From the NCBI GenBank assembly GCA_037176885.1, contig JAWWNJ010000107.1:744001-808000 (forward strand): a stretch of DNA of 64,000 bases, given 5' to 3'. The translations under genes and the position numbers were made by a program. Shown here one piece after another: positions 53,222-64,000 of this stretch (positions are counted from its first letter, which is position 1; every line of letters starts with the position of its first letter). This stretch comes from Favolaschia claudopus. Taxonomy: Eukaryota; Basidiomycota; Agaricomycetes; Agaricales; Mycenaceae. The notes below the pieces were generated by a model, which was not told where the DNA came from, searched no databases, and saw only the letters and a program-made list of their open reading frames with translations.

Positions 53222-55147
53222 ATGTCTTGGGCGCCCAGTAGAACCTCCTCCAAAATCCGCGCGTTCCGATACTCTCTTCCGATCCTGGGCGTCGCAACCT
53301 TGTTTCCGCTGGTACTAATCTTGTCGTACTGGGCCTTTGGCGCAACTTCATTCTGGCGCTTGTTAAGAAACCCTGCACTGCACCACTCGAATGGTCAACA
53401 TATGAACCAGCCTCAATCTACTCTTGACTTGGATCTGTCCGTGACCGAGACGGCAACTACCACTTGGGATTGGCAAAGGACTACGATTCCGAATGATGCT
53501 CATGTACACGGGTTCACAGTCTTCGACAATATATACCTCCGCAACGGGACATTTTACGTCGTTACCGAAGACGCTGCCGACCTTCCGCCAATTGAGAGGT
53601 TACTCTCTCGGCCGCTGGAGAGGAAACCTGGGGTAGACACAACACCCACTAATGAGGTGGGTCTATAAAACGATGATGGTGGTAGGAGAATGAAAGCACT
53701 TTTTTTTACTAGCAATTGCAATTCATAACTCCTGGAGAAGCGGAATCTGTGTTGGGTACTCGACTAACTCACATCCAAGGCTTCACTGTGATCATATATG
53801 ATCCGTCCCAATTCATGAAGGTTCGGCTTTTCATCGGTGCATTCGAGTTGAGATGATGATGTATGTATCAGCATTTTTACCATTGGTTCGGGGAGATTAT
53901 ACTTGGAACCTGGCGCGTTTATTCACATCTCCTGCTGCCGCAACCCAGTTCGACGGCCAGTCCTCTTCCTTTCCCCCAACGATTTATTCTCCCCGTATGA
54001 ATATCGTCATATCAGAGGCTGATAATATTGGCTCATTTTTCTCTCAATAGTTCATCTCGAATGAGGAATGGCGCGACCGTTCGGGTATGGATGGCCCGTT
54101 AATGCGTGCGGCGTTTCCGGACGCTGCCATACAGCAGGCAACATATTGGGAGGACCTCAAAAAGCTCGGCACTACTGTTGCATTTGAGCGCATTATACTC
54201 GTAGATCGCAGTGCTGCACACAGGCAGTAAGCCCCTTAGCTTGTGTTCTTGGTCCGAACTGAACTGACATATTATATTCATAGCCCTTTCAGCGGCTTAT
54301 GGTTTAAGATGATTGCGGGGACCATGAACATCAGCGCCCCGCAGGACTTCTGGAATGCCGTCCGGATATCGCTGTGGCGTAACATTCTTACGCCTGAATT
54401 CATTGCCTACAATATCTCTAATCCATCGAGCCTGCCTCTCGTCACGTATATCTCGCGGCAAGGCAGTGGTCGTCGCCTCACCGCAGAGGACCACGATGCG
54501 CTTGTCGTAGCATTGGGGGATCTTGCGATTCAGGGTGTCTGCGAGGTTCAAATTGCAGTGATGGAAAAAATGTCGCTGGTTGAGCAGATCGAGCTCGCTT
54601 CGCGAAGTACTGTAAGCATCATTTCGTTCGCAACGAACATTCCGACAATTTTCTTTCTCGCAGATATTGCTCGGCGTACACGGAAATGGCCTCACTGTAA
54701 CACTTTCCTTGTCTAAACTCAATTGCAAAACACTGATTGTCATACAGCACCAGCTCTGGATGCCACCGAGCTCACGATCGACAGTGATAGAGATTTTCAT
54801 TCCGAATGGTACTTAGCTTGCATTTATTCCTCAAGTGTTCACTTAGCACAGGATACGTCTTCGACTACGAAATATTGGCGAGAAACATGGGTCACCGGGT
54901 AAGTTCAAGGGTGCCTTGAGAGTATGAGGCTAAAAACGGTGGCTCGAAGCACTATGCTGTTTGGAACGATACGTTTTTGACGTATTCAGAAGGCACATAC
55001 CACAAGGTACAGTAGTACATCGCACTTAAAATCTTTCTAGCTGACCAGCTGCAGGAAGTAAAATATCCGGATGGATTCCATGGGGCAACAATTCCTGTAC
55101 ATGCTGAAACTGTGACCCGAATAATTAGAGAACGCCTGGCAGGGTGA
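53222..55147 (+). CDS. GT61-family glycosyltransferase, type II membrane protein
   Basis: About 520 residues. The start at 53222 gives a short cytosolic part and one TM anchor (SLPILGVATLFPLVLILSYW), as in Golgi enzymes. Luminal blocks: HGFTVFDNIYLRNGTFYVV, SVLGTRLTHIQGFTVIIYD, HFYHWFGEIILGTWR (the GT61 acceptor/donor motif HxxHWF-like), ISNEEWRDRSGMDGPLM, FERIILVDRSAAHR, YISRQGSGRRLTAEDHDAL, LLGVHGNGLTHQLWM (the VHG-GLT nucleotide-sugar motif), and GYVFDYEILARNMGHRHYAV, with stop at 55147. Introns at about 53659, 53821, 53995, 54229, 54610, 54694 and 54806 keep one frame. GT61 enzymes add xylose, GlcNAc or related sugars. The specific sugar is not decidable from sequence alone. Confidence 0.82.
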
Positions 55148-56560
55148 CTGGTGAGCACTTGTGTATGGGTACGAGAGATAGGGGCTGCATTCTAGAAAGG
55201 AAATTCATCACAATGATATGATGTGAATCAGGAAGCAAACGTGACACAGACAAACTTGGGGGTGGGGGGCCAATGCTTCGCATGGCAAAACTCGTACTTT
55301 TGTTACAGTAATTATCTAGGCGTTGCTCATACATTGAGCAGCCACGAATATATTATATCTCGCTTTTCAAAAGCAAGACATGATCTAATTTCGAAATTCG
55401 GGTACACAAGTGACAATATCGGACGGGGCGGGAAGTGGCGGGCGCAGCGGTATGTACTGAAATATCATAAATTGGGTCAACATCCTTAGATTCGTCAGCG
55501 AGGTTCCGCTCCAATTCTCATACCACAAGTCCTCGAAAATGGAAACCGACGGAAGATCGCCTCTATGCTCACGAGTTCATGTTAATTCTGACGTGACAAG
55601 GAGAAGCACTCGTCCGTGTGATGGTCATAGGGCGATTGACGCGGTCGAGGAGAACATTTATCAAAGTGACTTATTCATCGTAAAGCCTGAGATGTATCAC
55701 TTCAATATCTCAATATCGAAGTAAGCTAACATTTGGCCACTCACCTCTGCCTCGGCACCGGTGGGTGAGTTGCCATTCATCAATCCATCCCACGACTTGA
55801 GATATACTTATTTCGAGCTCAGCCCATTTGCCCCACTGTTCCCCGTGTTGGGATGCGCGGTCGGAGTCGATTCACGACATCTGTTTATTGTTCGATGTTC
55901 TGGACGATGAGAAGAGTAAGAGGACTTACTGGGAGATTGTCCATGAAGAAGTACTCGATGATATCGGTCTGGATCACTCTAGCGCGTTGAGACATAGCAC
56001 TCATCTGCATATTGACCAAGCAAGCCAGATGCAATCCCGATACCTCCTTGACAGGTGATGTTTTGGGCAACAATGTTGGTCGAGTTCTATCAGAAATTTA
56101 GAATTGAAGCCGGATGAAAAGCAATACAAGAAAGCATGTCCGTGTTTCGCCAAAATAGCCCAGGAAATGAGAAGAGCGCCGTATCAAGCACGTAGGCTTG
56201 GCTCATAGTGTGAGTGTGCCTTCGGGGGAGCCGCGAGCGTTAGCAATTTCAATTTGTTGAAACTTGGCATTTTCGAGAGTTGGGGAACCATGAGTCTGAA
56301 TACTCGTAGGAGATGTAAGCGACCCACCGGCGCAGCGGACAAATAACTTCAAAATTTATCTGAATTTTTGGGATTTTTCGGCCGAGTCGTTCGAAACGCG
56401 ACTTTCGGACTTAGCGAAAAACGCGACGCGTCAGTCATGTGATGTGTGACATCAGTGACATGTAACACATCGCTCCTCTTCCTCTTCCTTCATCTTGTGG
56501 CTTGTCCCGCGGCTTCCCGTCCCTCTACGCGCCGGAAGATGATTTAGGACAACTTATAAA
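55148..56560. other. Intergenic, no supportable gene
   Basis: 1.4 kb without a convincing frame. A short minus-strand stretch at 55930-56050 (KEVSGLHLACLVNMQMSAM) looks coding, with a possible donor, but has no partner exons. Confidence 0.4.
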
Positions 56561-57720
56561 GGCTATTGACACGTCTTACGCTGCTGAAATGCCCCGATAA
56601 TCCCCAAATTTCAGCCTCTGAGTCTGATTACGTCTCCGACCGACATCGCCCATTCGCGCGCGTAAGACGCGTCCGAATGCCTCATGCGGGTGCTCTGTCG
56701 ACTTTGAAGCCTTTGAATTCTTGTGAGCTTGTCAGCTATCGTCTCCCGCCTCTCTTTGACTGGGCGGCCACGAGGGACACGGTATGACCATCGTTTGCAT
56801 CGTTGATACACGCGCTTGTCACCCTCTCGATACTTTGGAACTAGCTCCAAGCCTTGATAGGGGACTATGCAGAGGGACTGAGCTTCAAGTGCCTCGACAA
56901 TTCACCGTGTTCCGCCTCCTCAACCGCTCGTTTCCGCCACCATCTAGTTCCCAATCTCCGCAACACGCCACCGACCACCTTATATGGTGATCAAAGGTGC
57001 GTGTTTCTTCCATTAGCTACTTCTCGTCGGTCTCATCTACCTTCCTTCGGCTCCATCTGCCCATCATAAAGCTCGCTCCTGTCCTCTCCCCTACTCCCTC
57101 CCCTACAACCAACTTCGCCCGCACACCTTGCCAACCCTATTCTTCGGTGCCTCGGCGACGGGCTCAGATGGTGTTAATGTGCGTCGGGCAACCCTTTCAT
57201 TTTCGTACTCGTGCTAATGCAATCACCTTGCCCTCCGCCACCCTCTCCTTCCCTTACACCAGCAACCCGCACCCACAGACGCTCTGTCCCGCCGCCGTCA
57301 ACGTTTCCGCACCCGACGTAACTAATTGCCGTCCTCGAACCCCACTGCCGGTGCCCACCAAATTCCTGACTTCGATATCCGCCTGCCCGTCGTTTTGACT
57401 TCTACCACGCGCCATATGAAACCCTCCTCACTTCCCTATACCACCACCCCTTCCACGCCGCCGACGAGGGTGCGTCGCTCCGCCTTTCCTGTTGGTATCC
57501 GCGCTCACGAGATACTTTCAGCGCAATTCCCTCACCTATCGCAAGCTAGGTCCACGCTGTGCCGTTCGCGCGGCCAGCATCGACATGTGCGTACTAGCAG
57601 AGAAGTACATCAACGTGCGTCTTTCTTTTCCCTCTGTTTCCGGTGTGGTCTTTTCTTCTTTTAGCCCCCATGCCTTCACGTTTCCCTCCCCCAAACTGCC
57701 TTGATCTTGACTTTCCATCA
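56561..57720 (+). other. Coding-like debris, possible decayed gene
   Basis: C-rich plus-strand stretch with short coding-like pieces in changing frames. Examples are GDYAEGLSFKCLDNSP near 56865, DFYHAPYETLLTSLYHHPF near 57397, and YFQRNSLTYRKLGPRC with AVRAASIDMCVLAEKYIN near 57512-57612. The last piece is followed by a donor-like GTGCGT. No splice chain joins them and I recognise no domain. A degenerate gene or an unrecognised many-exon gene are both possible. Confidence 0.3.
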
Positions 57721-58021
57721 TATATAACTATTTGGCGCGTCTCAACCTGAAGTCCACCGTCATGTTGAAGGCAGAAACATCGCAAAAACATCGAACTCAG
57801 CATTTGTCGGCGTCGGTACATAGGATTTGGTTCAAGCCGAAGTCCTACGTTGACGCAGTGCTGATTTTCGGCATCTCCCCCTAGGGTGTCTGTGTCTGCA
57901 AAGCTAAGTTTCTCGTTTGTTGTATTTTGCACGCAGCTTAGCCTTGCTTCAGTTCGCTACTGTTGAAACAATTTCAACGCTGATGCACAGAAGCCGAACC
58001 AGAAAGCTATTGTTTCTGAAT
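57721..58021. other. Intergenic, nothing seen
   Basis: Plain spacer before the hairpin array. Confidence 0.4.
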
Positions 58022-58312
58022 TTTAGGTAAGTATTGCTTACCGAATCGGTTTCTGTGTGACAGAAATCGGTGCCTTCTGTGCGCGCAGAAAGCTATTGTT
58101 TCTGGTTCGCTTTCTGGGCCCCAGAAAGTGCTCCAGAAAGCAATGCTTTCCGGATCATTTACTGCCTTGCCGAAAGCTTTACTTTCGGCATCACTTTCTG
58201 TCGTGCCGAAAGCTTTGTTTTCTGTTCCATTTACTGCACAGACTGTATTCTTAATTTACTGGTAAGCTTTCTGTTACAGATGTAAGTAATGTTTACTGCA
58301 AAGTTTACCAGT
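58022..58312. repeat. Array of short hairpins built on CTTTCTG/CAGAAAG
   Basis: At least eight short palindromes follow each other almost without spacing. They include GGTAAG-N5-CTTACC (58026-58042), ACCGA-A-TCGGT (58040-58050), TTTCTGT-GTG-ACAGAAA (58050-58066), TTCTG-N6-CAGAA (58075-58090), CTTTCTGG-GCC-CCAGAAAG (near 58110-58128), TGCCGAAAG-N5-CTTTCGGCA (near 58172-58194), and an outer CTGGTAA...TTACCAG pair ending near 58310. No open frame explains the pattern. Confidence 0.7.
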
Positions 58313-59646
58313 CGAACAGAAACTTCCAATTTTGCGGTGTGAAGGATAGATGGGTGGTGCCGAGATGAGAATATTAGGAAATGTGGAATCCAGGGGCCAA
58401 AGCTCGCTCGGTCAGCGCTGACGCGCTGACCAGCTCGCATTGGGAGCGGAGAGAAAGGCATCGTAGACCGAACAAAGCCGAAACCGAAGCCCGAAACAAA
58501 ATTTTTATCCATCAGCGGCCTAGGGTTAGGGTCTATTTCACCGAGTCAACTGACTCTCACGGTCACAAAAGCGTAAAACCATTAGAACCGTTTGTGACTC
58601 TAAGCTAAGAGGCACTACAAAACGCGTGGGAAAAAAAGGCACTTTCATTAGAACGAAAAACTCGGACACTGATACGATCAATTTTCGAAAGCCTCACTGA
58701 GATATGAAAAGAACGACTACTTAAAAGTACTCGTAACCAGCAACCAGCTTTTCGGATCTCCTCCAAGAACCGACACCAAGCACTGGGGTCCTCTTGGTCT
58801 CGACCCACCTCACATGCGGAACTCGGCGCCTCGCTGTGCTTCACTTCATACACAATTTTAAGTTGATACGAAGTCGATAACCGGCCCTTGCGGAGTCTTG
58901 CTCGCGAGTCGCGACCTAGAACTTAGAAGTCTGCTAAATGGGCTCCCTGATTCGAAGACGATGGTCACTGAAAAGATCGACTTCTTGTTAATCGCCTCGT
59001 CTTCCGAACGGTGAATCTGATTGTCCCTAAGTTACACAGATAATCGTAACTCGCGTCAACAAACAGCCTGCTCTCGGGGAGGCTGCCGTACATTCAGAGC
59101 TTGTGCGAAGGCGGAATGAAGGCGGGGAGTATCTCATCCTCACAAATGCCCACGGACCAGTTAGTAGGTGTCGGCCGCGAGGAGTGTCAATGCCAATCTT
59201 GTCTTCTCTTGTCAGCATCGTGATTCCCGCTTAGGTCTCGCTGAATGATTTTATGTGCGTCCAGATTACCTTGACCTGAGGATAACTCATTCGCAAACCA
59301 GCAACCGATCTCCGAAATCTTATACTGTGCTGAATATCCAGTCGATCTTCCAAAGTCCACACTCCCATTCTGAGTACGAGAGCATTGACAGCTTCCCGAG
59401 TAACACTTTGAAATCCACCCTTACGACAGATTTAGCACCCTTTTCTAGGGCTGAAGCTGCTGAACCGAAATAAGCTCATGCCACGGGAGCGAATGGGTCA
59501 GATCGTGCATATCTACAAGCGATGCCAACGGCACAATCAATTTGCTTTCCCTCCTTTTCACGCCCTCGATCCTGGCCGGGACTTGATTGGATTTGAGACG
59601 AGTAACTTTCCTTTCGAATTCTTCAAGCTGAAAACCGTCTCCCGCG
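58313..59646. other. Intergenic, no gene seen
   Basis: 1.3 kb upstream of the amidase. One telomere-like CCTAGGGTTAGGG occurs at about 58519-58532. Short frames only. Confidence 0.45.
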
Positions 59647-62032
59647 ATGCCTTCTCTTCATCAGCGAGCATGGTAAGTGGCTACCATATTGCTTCCACAA
59701 AGTCCTTCTAATATTACTTTACGACAGTACGCAGAAACAACGGGAGCGTCAGGCGCAGATCGATGCTCTATCCGTCACATTCTCTGAGCCTCTCTCGGAC
59801 GATGAAAAGAAGATTCATGCTCTATCTCTCGCACGTCTTGTGCAAGATTGTAATGCTGGCACTGTCTCTCCATCCGATATCTTGTCTGCCTATGGGAAGA
59901 AGACGCTTGCTGCCCACCATCTAACCAACTGCATCACGGATTTCATGTTTGAAGAAGCTCTTCAAATCCCAGCTTTCGACGATCCAAACGAATCTGCCGT
60001 CGTCGGCCTGAGCGTAAATTCCAAGCGCGACTCAGCTTTGCTGCTTGGCGTGCCAGTCAGTCTCAAAGGCCAGTCAAATCTGATTCCAAACGAAACAAAA
60101 ATCGTACCGCGAGCTGAAACCGTCGCAACAGATACAGTCAACGTGGCCGGACACGACACCACCATCGGGCTTTCCCGAAATGCAAATTGCCCGGTCCCCG
60201 AATCGGCGCCCGTTGTCCGCCTGCTTCAAGACGCCGGGGCCATTCTCCACGCAAAAACTACAGTTCCTGCAGTTCTGATCTCTACCGAAACCGAATCCGA
60301 CCTTTTTGGCCGTACTGTGAATCCTTACAACCCAAAGCATTCAGTTGGCGCATCTACCGGCGGTGGAGCCGCTCTCCTGGCATGCGGCGGGAGTAAAGTC
60401 GAGATCGCCACAGATATCGGAGGGAGCGCTCGTGTGCCGGCCCACTTTTGTGGAGTTTGGGGCTTGAAGGGAAGCGCGGGTCGTTTTCCGTCCTGGGGCA
60501 CGATGTCTTCCCTACCAGGGTTCGAAGGTGTCCCCATTGTTGCGTCGCCGATGGCGGCAAGTCTCGCCGATCTCGAGGAGTTTTGGAAGAGGATTATCTT
60601 GATGCAGCCTTGGACGTACGACTTCACTGTACGTGGCTCTGGCTTAATTTCCATCTCTTTGTGTTGAGTTGACGAATTCGCTCCTCAGTGCATTCCACTG
60701 CCTTGGCGCACTGTTGATTTTCAAGTTGAACGCCGCAAGCTCAAATGGGGAGTCATTTGGGATGACGGTAAGTCCAGTCTCGTTTTGCTTTACGTGGAGC
60801 CTTGAGTAGCTTAACAGCCTGATTTTCAAGGTGTATGCGAGACGACGCCTGCCTGTAGCCGTTCACTATCCCTCGTTGTGGACGCACTCCGGGCCAACGG
60901 CCATGAAGTTGTGGACTTGTAAGTTCGATGGGTCACCTCTGTAACTCTCAACTGACCAGAGCTTTCTTGGGTTGACGATAAAACAGCACGCCTCCGAATG
61001 TATCTGAACTTCTCGCCATCGGCTTCCAGCTCATATTTGCAGATGGTGGTCAGTAAACATTCTGATTGTTCGACAACCTTCGTCGACTGCGTGTCAAATA
61101 GACTCACCCAACTCTCATTGGCAGGCGCGCAAATGCGCGACGCTGGCTTGCCTGGGGAAACCATCAACACCCCTCTCCGAGGAACACTTGGCTCCTTCGC
61201 AATCCCCGAATTGTTCAAGAGGTTTCTGGGGTGGATTTATCGTGACAAGGACCCCTTTTACGCGAGTTTATTGGAGGTCAGTCCTGAATTAATCTCTTTG
61301 TTCTTCATTCATTCACTCGCCTTGTAACTAACGCGGATTTCTCGACTCTCTTAGTCCCTGCATTACAAATCCATTGTTCAGGAGCGTAGTCTCGTCACTC
61401 ATCGAAATGCCATTCGGGATCAATGGCATACCGCATGGACGCGAGCGAATTTAGATTTTGTAGTGACGGTCCCACATCCGCTACCCGCGCCGGAGAATGG
61501 GGTAGGCGATCCAACAGCTCTATTAAGCATGGGATATACATTTCTTTTCAACATTGTGAGTGCGTTTCTTGTCTATACATTTCCCGAATGCTTAGCCTTC
61601 TCTAAATTGCCTCGGATAGCTCGATTATACTGCGGGAGTTCTACCTGTCACCTTCGTCGACCGCGAGCAAGACGCATTGGCGCCTGAATTTCTATCATCT
61701 TCTAGGTTCAAGCAAATGAATCGAGTTACGAGATACGTGTACAGGTACGTATTATGCCACCCATCTCAGAGGCTTTACGAGCGCGTGATTTCATTGCTTG
61801 ATGTTGACAACTATCCTCAAAGTATGTATGACGCAGACAAGATGCACGGACTGCCCGTGGGCGTTCAGGTAGTTGGCATGCGGTTGGAGGAGGAGAAGGT
61901 ATTGGAAGGTATGAAGGTGCGTCGGTGATCAGTTGATCCGCCATTTGCATGACTGAGATTTTACTGCGGTAGGTCGTCGAGCTGGCGTTGAAAGAGGCGG
62001 GAATCCCCTTTGTTCCGAAGGTTTTAGTGTAG
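59647..62032 (+). CDS. Amidase-signature family hydrolase, atypical catalytic motif
   Basis: About 560 residues. The ATG at 59647 (MPSLHQRACTQKQRERQAQI) joins across an intron (59673-59726) to DALSVTFSEPLSDDEKK and LSLARLVQDCNAGTVSPSDI. Amidase-signature residues: Lys in GVPVSLKGQSN; the Gly/Ser loop reads GASTGGGAALLACGG where the family has GGSSGGE; the nucleophile loop TDIGGSARVPAHFCGVWGLKG is intact. Later blocks: LPGETINTPLRGTLGSFAIP, DPFYASLLE, AWTRANLDFVVTVPHPLPAP, LDYTAGVLPVTFVD, MHGLPVGVQVVGMRLEEEKV, with stop at 62032. Seven or so introns. The cis-Ser position of the Ser-cisSer-Lys triad is Thr. Family members hydrolyse amides of small molecules; the substrate here is unknown. It is convergent with the SDR gene. 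Confidence 0.8.
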
Positions 62033-62250
62033 AAGCGTTTTATGTACGCTTCTTTGCTCTGTCACTCATTCTTTGCTTGTGGTGTTCCCTAAATCTTCTT
62101 ACCTGGACTTCACCTATTCCGAGAAAGTCGTCAAAAAATTTCAACTCATTCGGTTGCGAGAGTTCACTGGTTCTCTTGACACAGTGATGATTTTCACAGA
62201 TCGAGATGAAATTGGGCAGTAAGAAGATACAAATTTGTTAATTCCTGGTT

Positions 62251-63127
62251 TCACTGTTTCTTCCACTGCTTCGCGTCCAAAGTAAATCTGACGAAAATCA
62301 AAGTCAATACAGGCATTGCAAAAATTAATTAGCACAAACCTGTACTCCCAATCGGCCTGATCCTTCCGAGTCACCAGGTCTAAGTATACCCTGCGCATGC
62401 TGTGGACCACTAGTAAAGAATGCAGAAAGAGGATCCAAGATTCCTCCCGTATCGCCCACGAGACTTGCGAAATAGAAACTAAATAATTATGCCTTAGAAT
62501 AAACCATTTCACGACCGTTATGAGAGTGAGGGCTTACCGAGATCCTTCCTTGGCATACGCGTTTGAGAAAATCTCCATAAGACGCCACGACAAAGTCTTC
62601 TGGATGTTCAAACCAAGCCAGCCGGGCTTATCAGCAGGGACCCAAGGAAGAGGGTTGCCCGTATAGATGAACGTCTTGAGCGTATCTTTGAGGACGGGAG
62701 AGCGAAAGCCGGCGAGAGCTTCCTGGGCAGCGGCGTAGACGGATAAACCGACGTCTGTGGTTTTCTTGAAATCCTCCAACGACAAGCTCAAGGGATCGTC
62801 GGAGACGGGAGTAGGGATGAAGCTTGAAGCTGGCAAATACATTCAGCATGGTATTTGAGATTGAGTAAATGAGCATCGAAGGATACCATTGAAAATCACC
62901 ACGCTTGGAGGACCCAATTCTTTGTTGACTTGGGCAAAAGCGTTCTTAACGCTTTCTGCGCTCTCCACGTTGACTGTGACAGGGAAATAGCCGTTCTTCC
63001 TCACGTCCTCGAGCACAGGATTCCGAGAGCCGAAGGCAACTCGATAGCCTTTGGCTTTGAGAGCGGCTGCAGTGTGTTCGCCAACGTTTTTGCCTGCGCC
63101 AATGATTAGGGCTACGAGAGATGACAT
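62251..63127 (-). pseudogene. SDR-like NAD(P)-binding protein with probable frameshift
   Basis: Short-chain dehydrogenase-like protein. The start at 63127 gives MSSLVALIIGAGKNVGEHTA (cofactor loop GxxxGxG-like) and GYRVAFGSRNP. After the intron at about 62885-62830 come NASSFIPTPV, DVGLSVYAAAQEALAGF, FIYTGNPLPWVPADKPGWLG, IQKTLSWRLMEIFSNAYAKE and (next exon) FYFASLVGDTGGILDPLSAF, FTSGPQHAQ. The family continuation YLDLVTRKDQADWEYR then appears in the next frame, and joins via an intron to FTLDAKQWKKQ and stop at 62251. A one-base indel in the C/G run at 62389-62391 explains this. A sequencing error would restore the gene. The canonical YxxxK pair is not obvious. Confidence 0.6.
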
Positions 63128-64000
63128 GGTGAAAATTCGATAAGTAAACTCGCCTTCGACATGGCGTTCAAATAGTAAACGGATACCAGCTTGACGAAGC
63201 GCGGGATGACACACTTTTGTCTCAGAGTGGCGCTTTCATTGCAGATTCAGAGGTTTCCCCGCTGTGTAACAATTCAATGCAGTTGTGCTGACTCAATGAC
63301 CGCGATTGCAGCGCTGACTGAGATTGAAGGTTTATCAGCATTGACAGCGATCCCATTTCTAGACAGTGATACTACACTTTTAGCTGTGAAGTCGGAGAAA
63401 AAAAGCTAAAAAAGGACTTTTTCTCTCGTTGTACCTGCCCGGGTCACCGCTCTGGAGGGAATGTTACTTGGTAAGTAACTGGTTGACTGAAGTTAGTAGA
63501 CTTACCCAGATTCAGGCTTGGGGACTATGGCGGTCCCCGTCATGTTCCATAAAGCCATTCAAACGCAAATCAATGCATACGCAAGCCTCAACGAACAAAG
63601 AATTTTTGAATTCGGCGATGTGGAAGCCAATGACAAGAAAGTTGAAACTTCATTGAAAGGAAACATAGGATGTCACGATTCACGAATTGGTCACGAATCA
63701 ATGATGCCGGGAGATGCCAGCTAATGCCGGTTCGGCGGTCACACCAACACTCCGGCATCCACAACACTGATACTCAGGCTGGCCTCAGCCAAACTCGTTT
63801 TGAATTCTCGGAGGAAAGTCTGACGGCTACTCTCGCTGCTTTCTCGAGATTTCTTTCTCCGAGCCTCGTTAGACTCCTCCGAGCTGAAACAAACTTGCAA
63901 TTCAAATGATTGAAAATTTCTATGCGGTAGTGGATCTGACTCCTGGCGTCCTAACTATAGCTCTCCTACTCACTAACGGACTCTCCGGCTTCAAGTTCTT
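63128..64000. other. Right end of window, no gene seen
   Basis: Contains short frames only (for example 63518-63724). They lack start context, splice partners or recognisable motifs. Confidence 0.45.

Noticed and set aside
1..64000. tRNA, rRNA, CRISPR or bacterial operon signals
   Set aside because: I looked for tRNA B-box-like GGTTCGA sites with a matching A box and for regularly spaced repeats and found none. A dedicated tRNA scan would be needed to exclude an intron-containing tRNA.

Overview
The window is nuclear DNA of a filamentous basidiomycete, most likely an agaricomycete. Almost every gene is split by 45-65 nt introns with GT..AG ends. Several protein families seen here (DUF6533, DUF6535, Kre9/KNH-like GPI proteins, DUF1857/AtaL-like proteins, GH28 and P450 paralogs) are typical of that class. 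I see no rRNA, tRNA, CRISPR or prokaryotic operon structure. Exon structures were assembled by eye from splice signals and from comparison of paralogs inside the window, so small exons and 5' ends can be wrong.

Region 1 (1-13.6 kb, plus an outlier at 24.2-25.8 kb) is a lineage-specific gene cluster. It holds five copies of an unrecognised family, called X here (X1 1-461 minus, X2 5467-7069 plus, X3 7423-8638 minus, X4 11708-13567 plus, X5 24172-25781 minus). It also holds two copies of a second unrecognised family, called AB (AB1 1162-2478 plus, AB2 8821-11009 minus). X1/AB1 and X4/AB2 are both divergent pairs with about 700 bp between start codons, laid out as mirror images. The cluster is decaying and rearranging: X3 has an in-frame stop and a 7-codon deletion, AB1 a C-terminal frameshift, X4 an internal tandem duplication that carries an intron, and AB2 a hAT-type MITE with a perfect 8-bp target duplication inside its first B-part intron. 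A small secreted protein and an AIM6-like phosphodiesterase lie between the copies.

Region 2 (13.6-28.8 kb) is metabolic: a GH28 exo-type pectinase, a MOSC-domain molybdenum-cofactor protein, two divergent unrelated P450s with a tandemly duplicated promoter/start fragment between them, X5, an epoxide hydrolase and a DUF1857 protein.

Region 3 (28.8-31.2 kb) is gene-poor and built from nested direct repeats plus a minisatellite. It ends in telomere-like hexamers just before a Mob1/phocein gene (31.2-33.8 kb).

Region 4 (34.5-55.1 kb) is gene-dense: a second DUF1857 copy, a prolyl-4-hydroxylase-like dioxygenase, two DUF6533 membrane proteins, a Kre9/KNH-like GPI protein, a large DUF6535 protein, an APH-type kinase, a SET/MYND protein with a second hAT-like MITE just upstream, and a GT61 glycosyltransferase.

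Region 5 (55.1-64 kb) starts with a 4.5-kb interval without a supportable gene. It contains a remarkable run of short hairpins and coding-like debris. It is followed by an amidase with an unusual catalytic motif and a convergent short-chain dehydrogenase-like gene with a probable frameshift.
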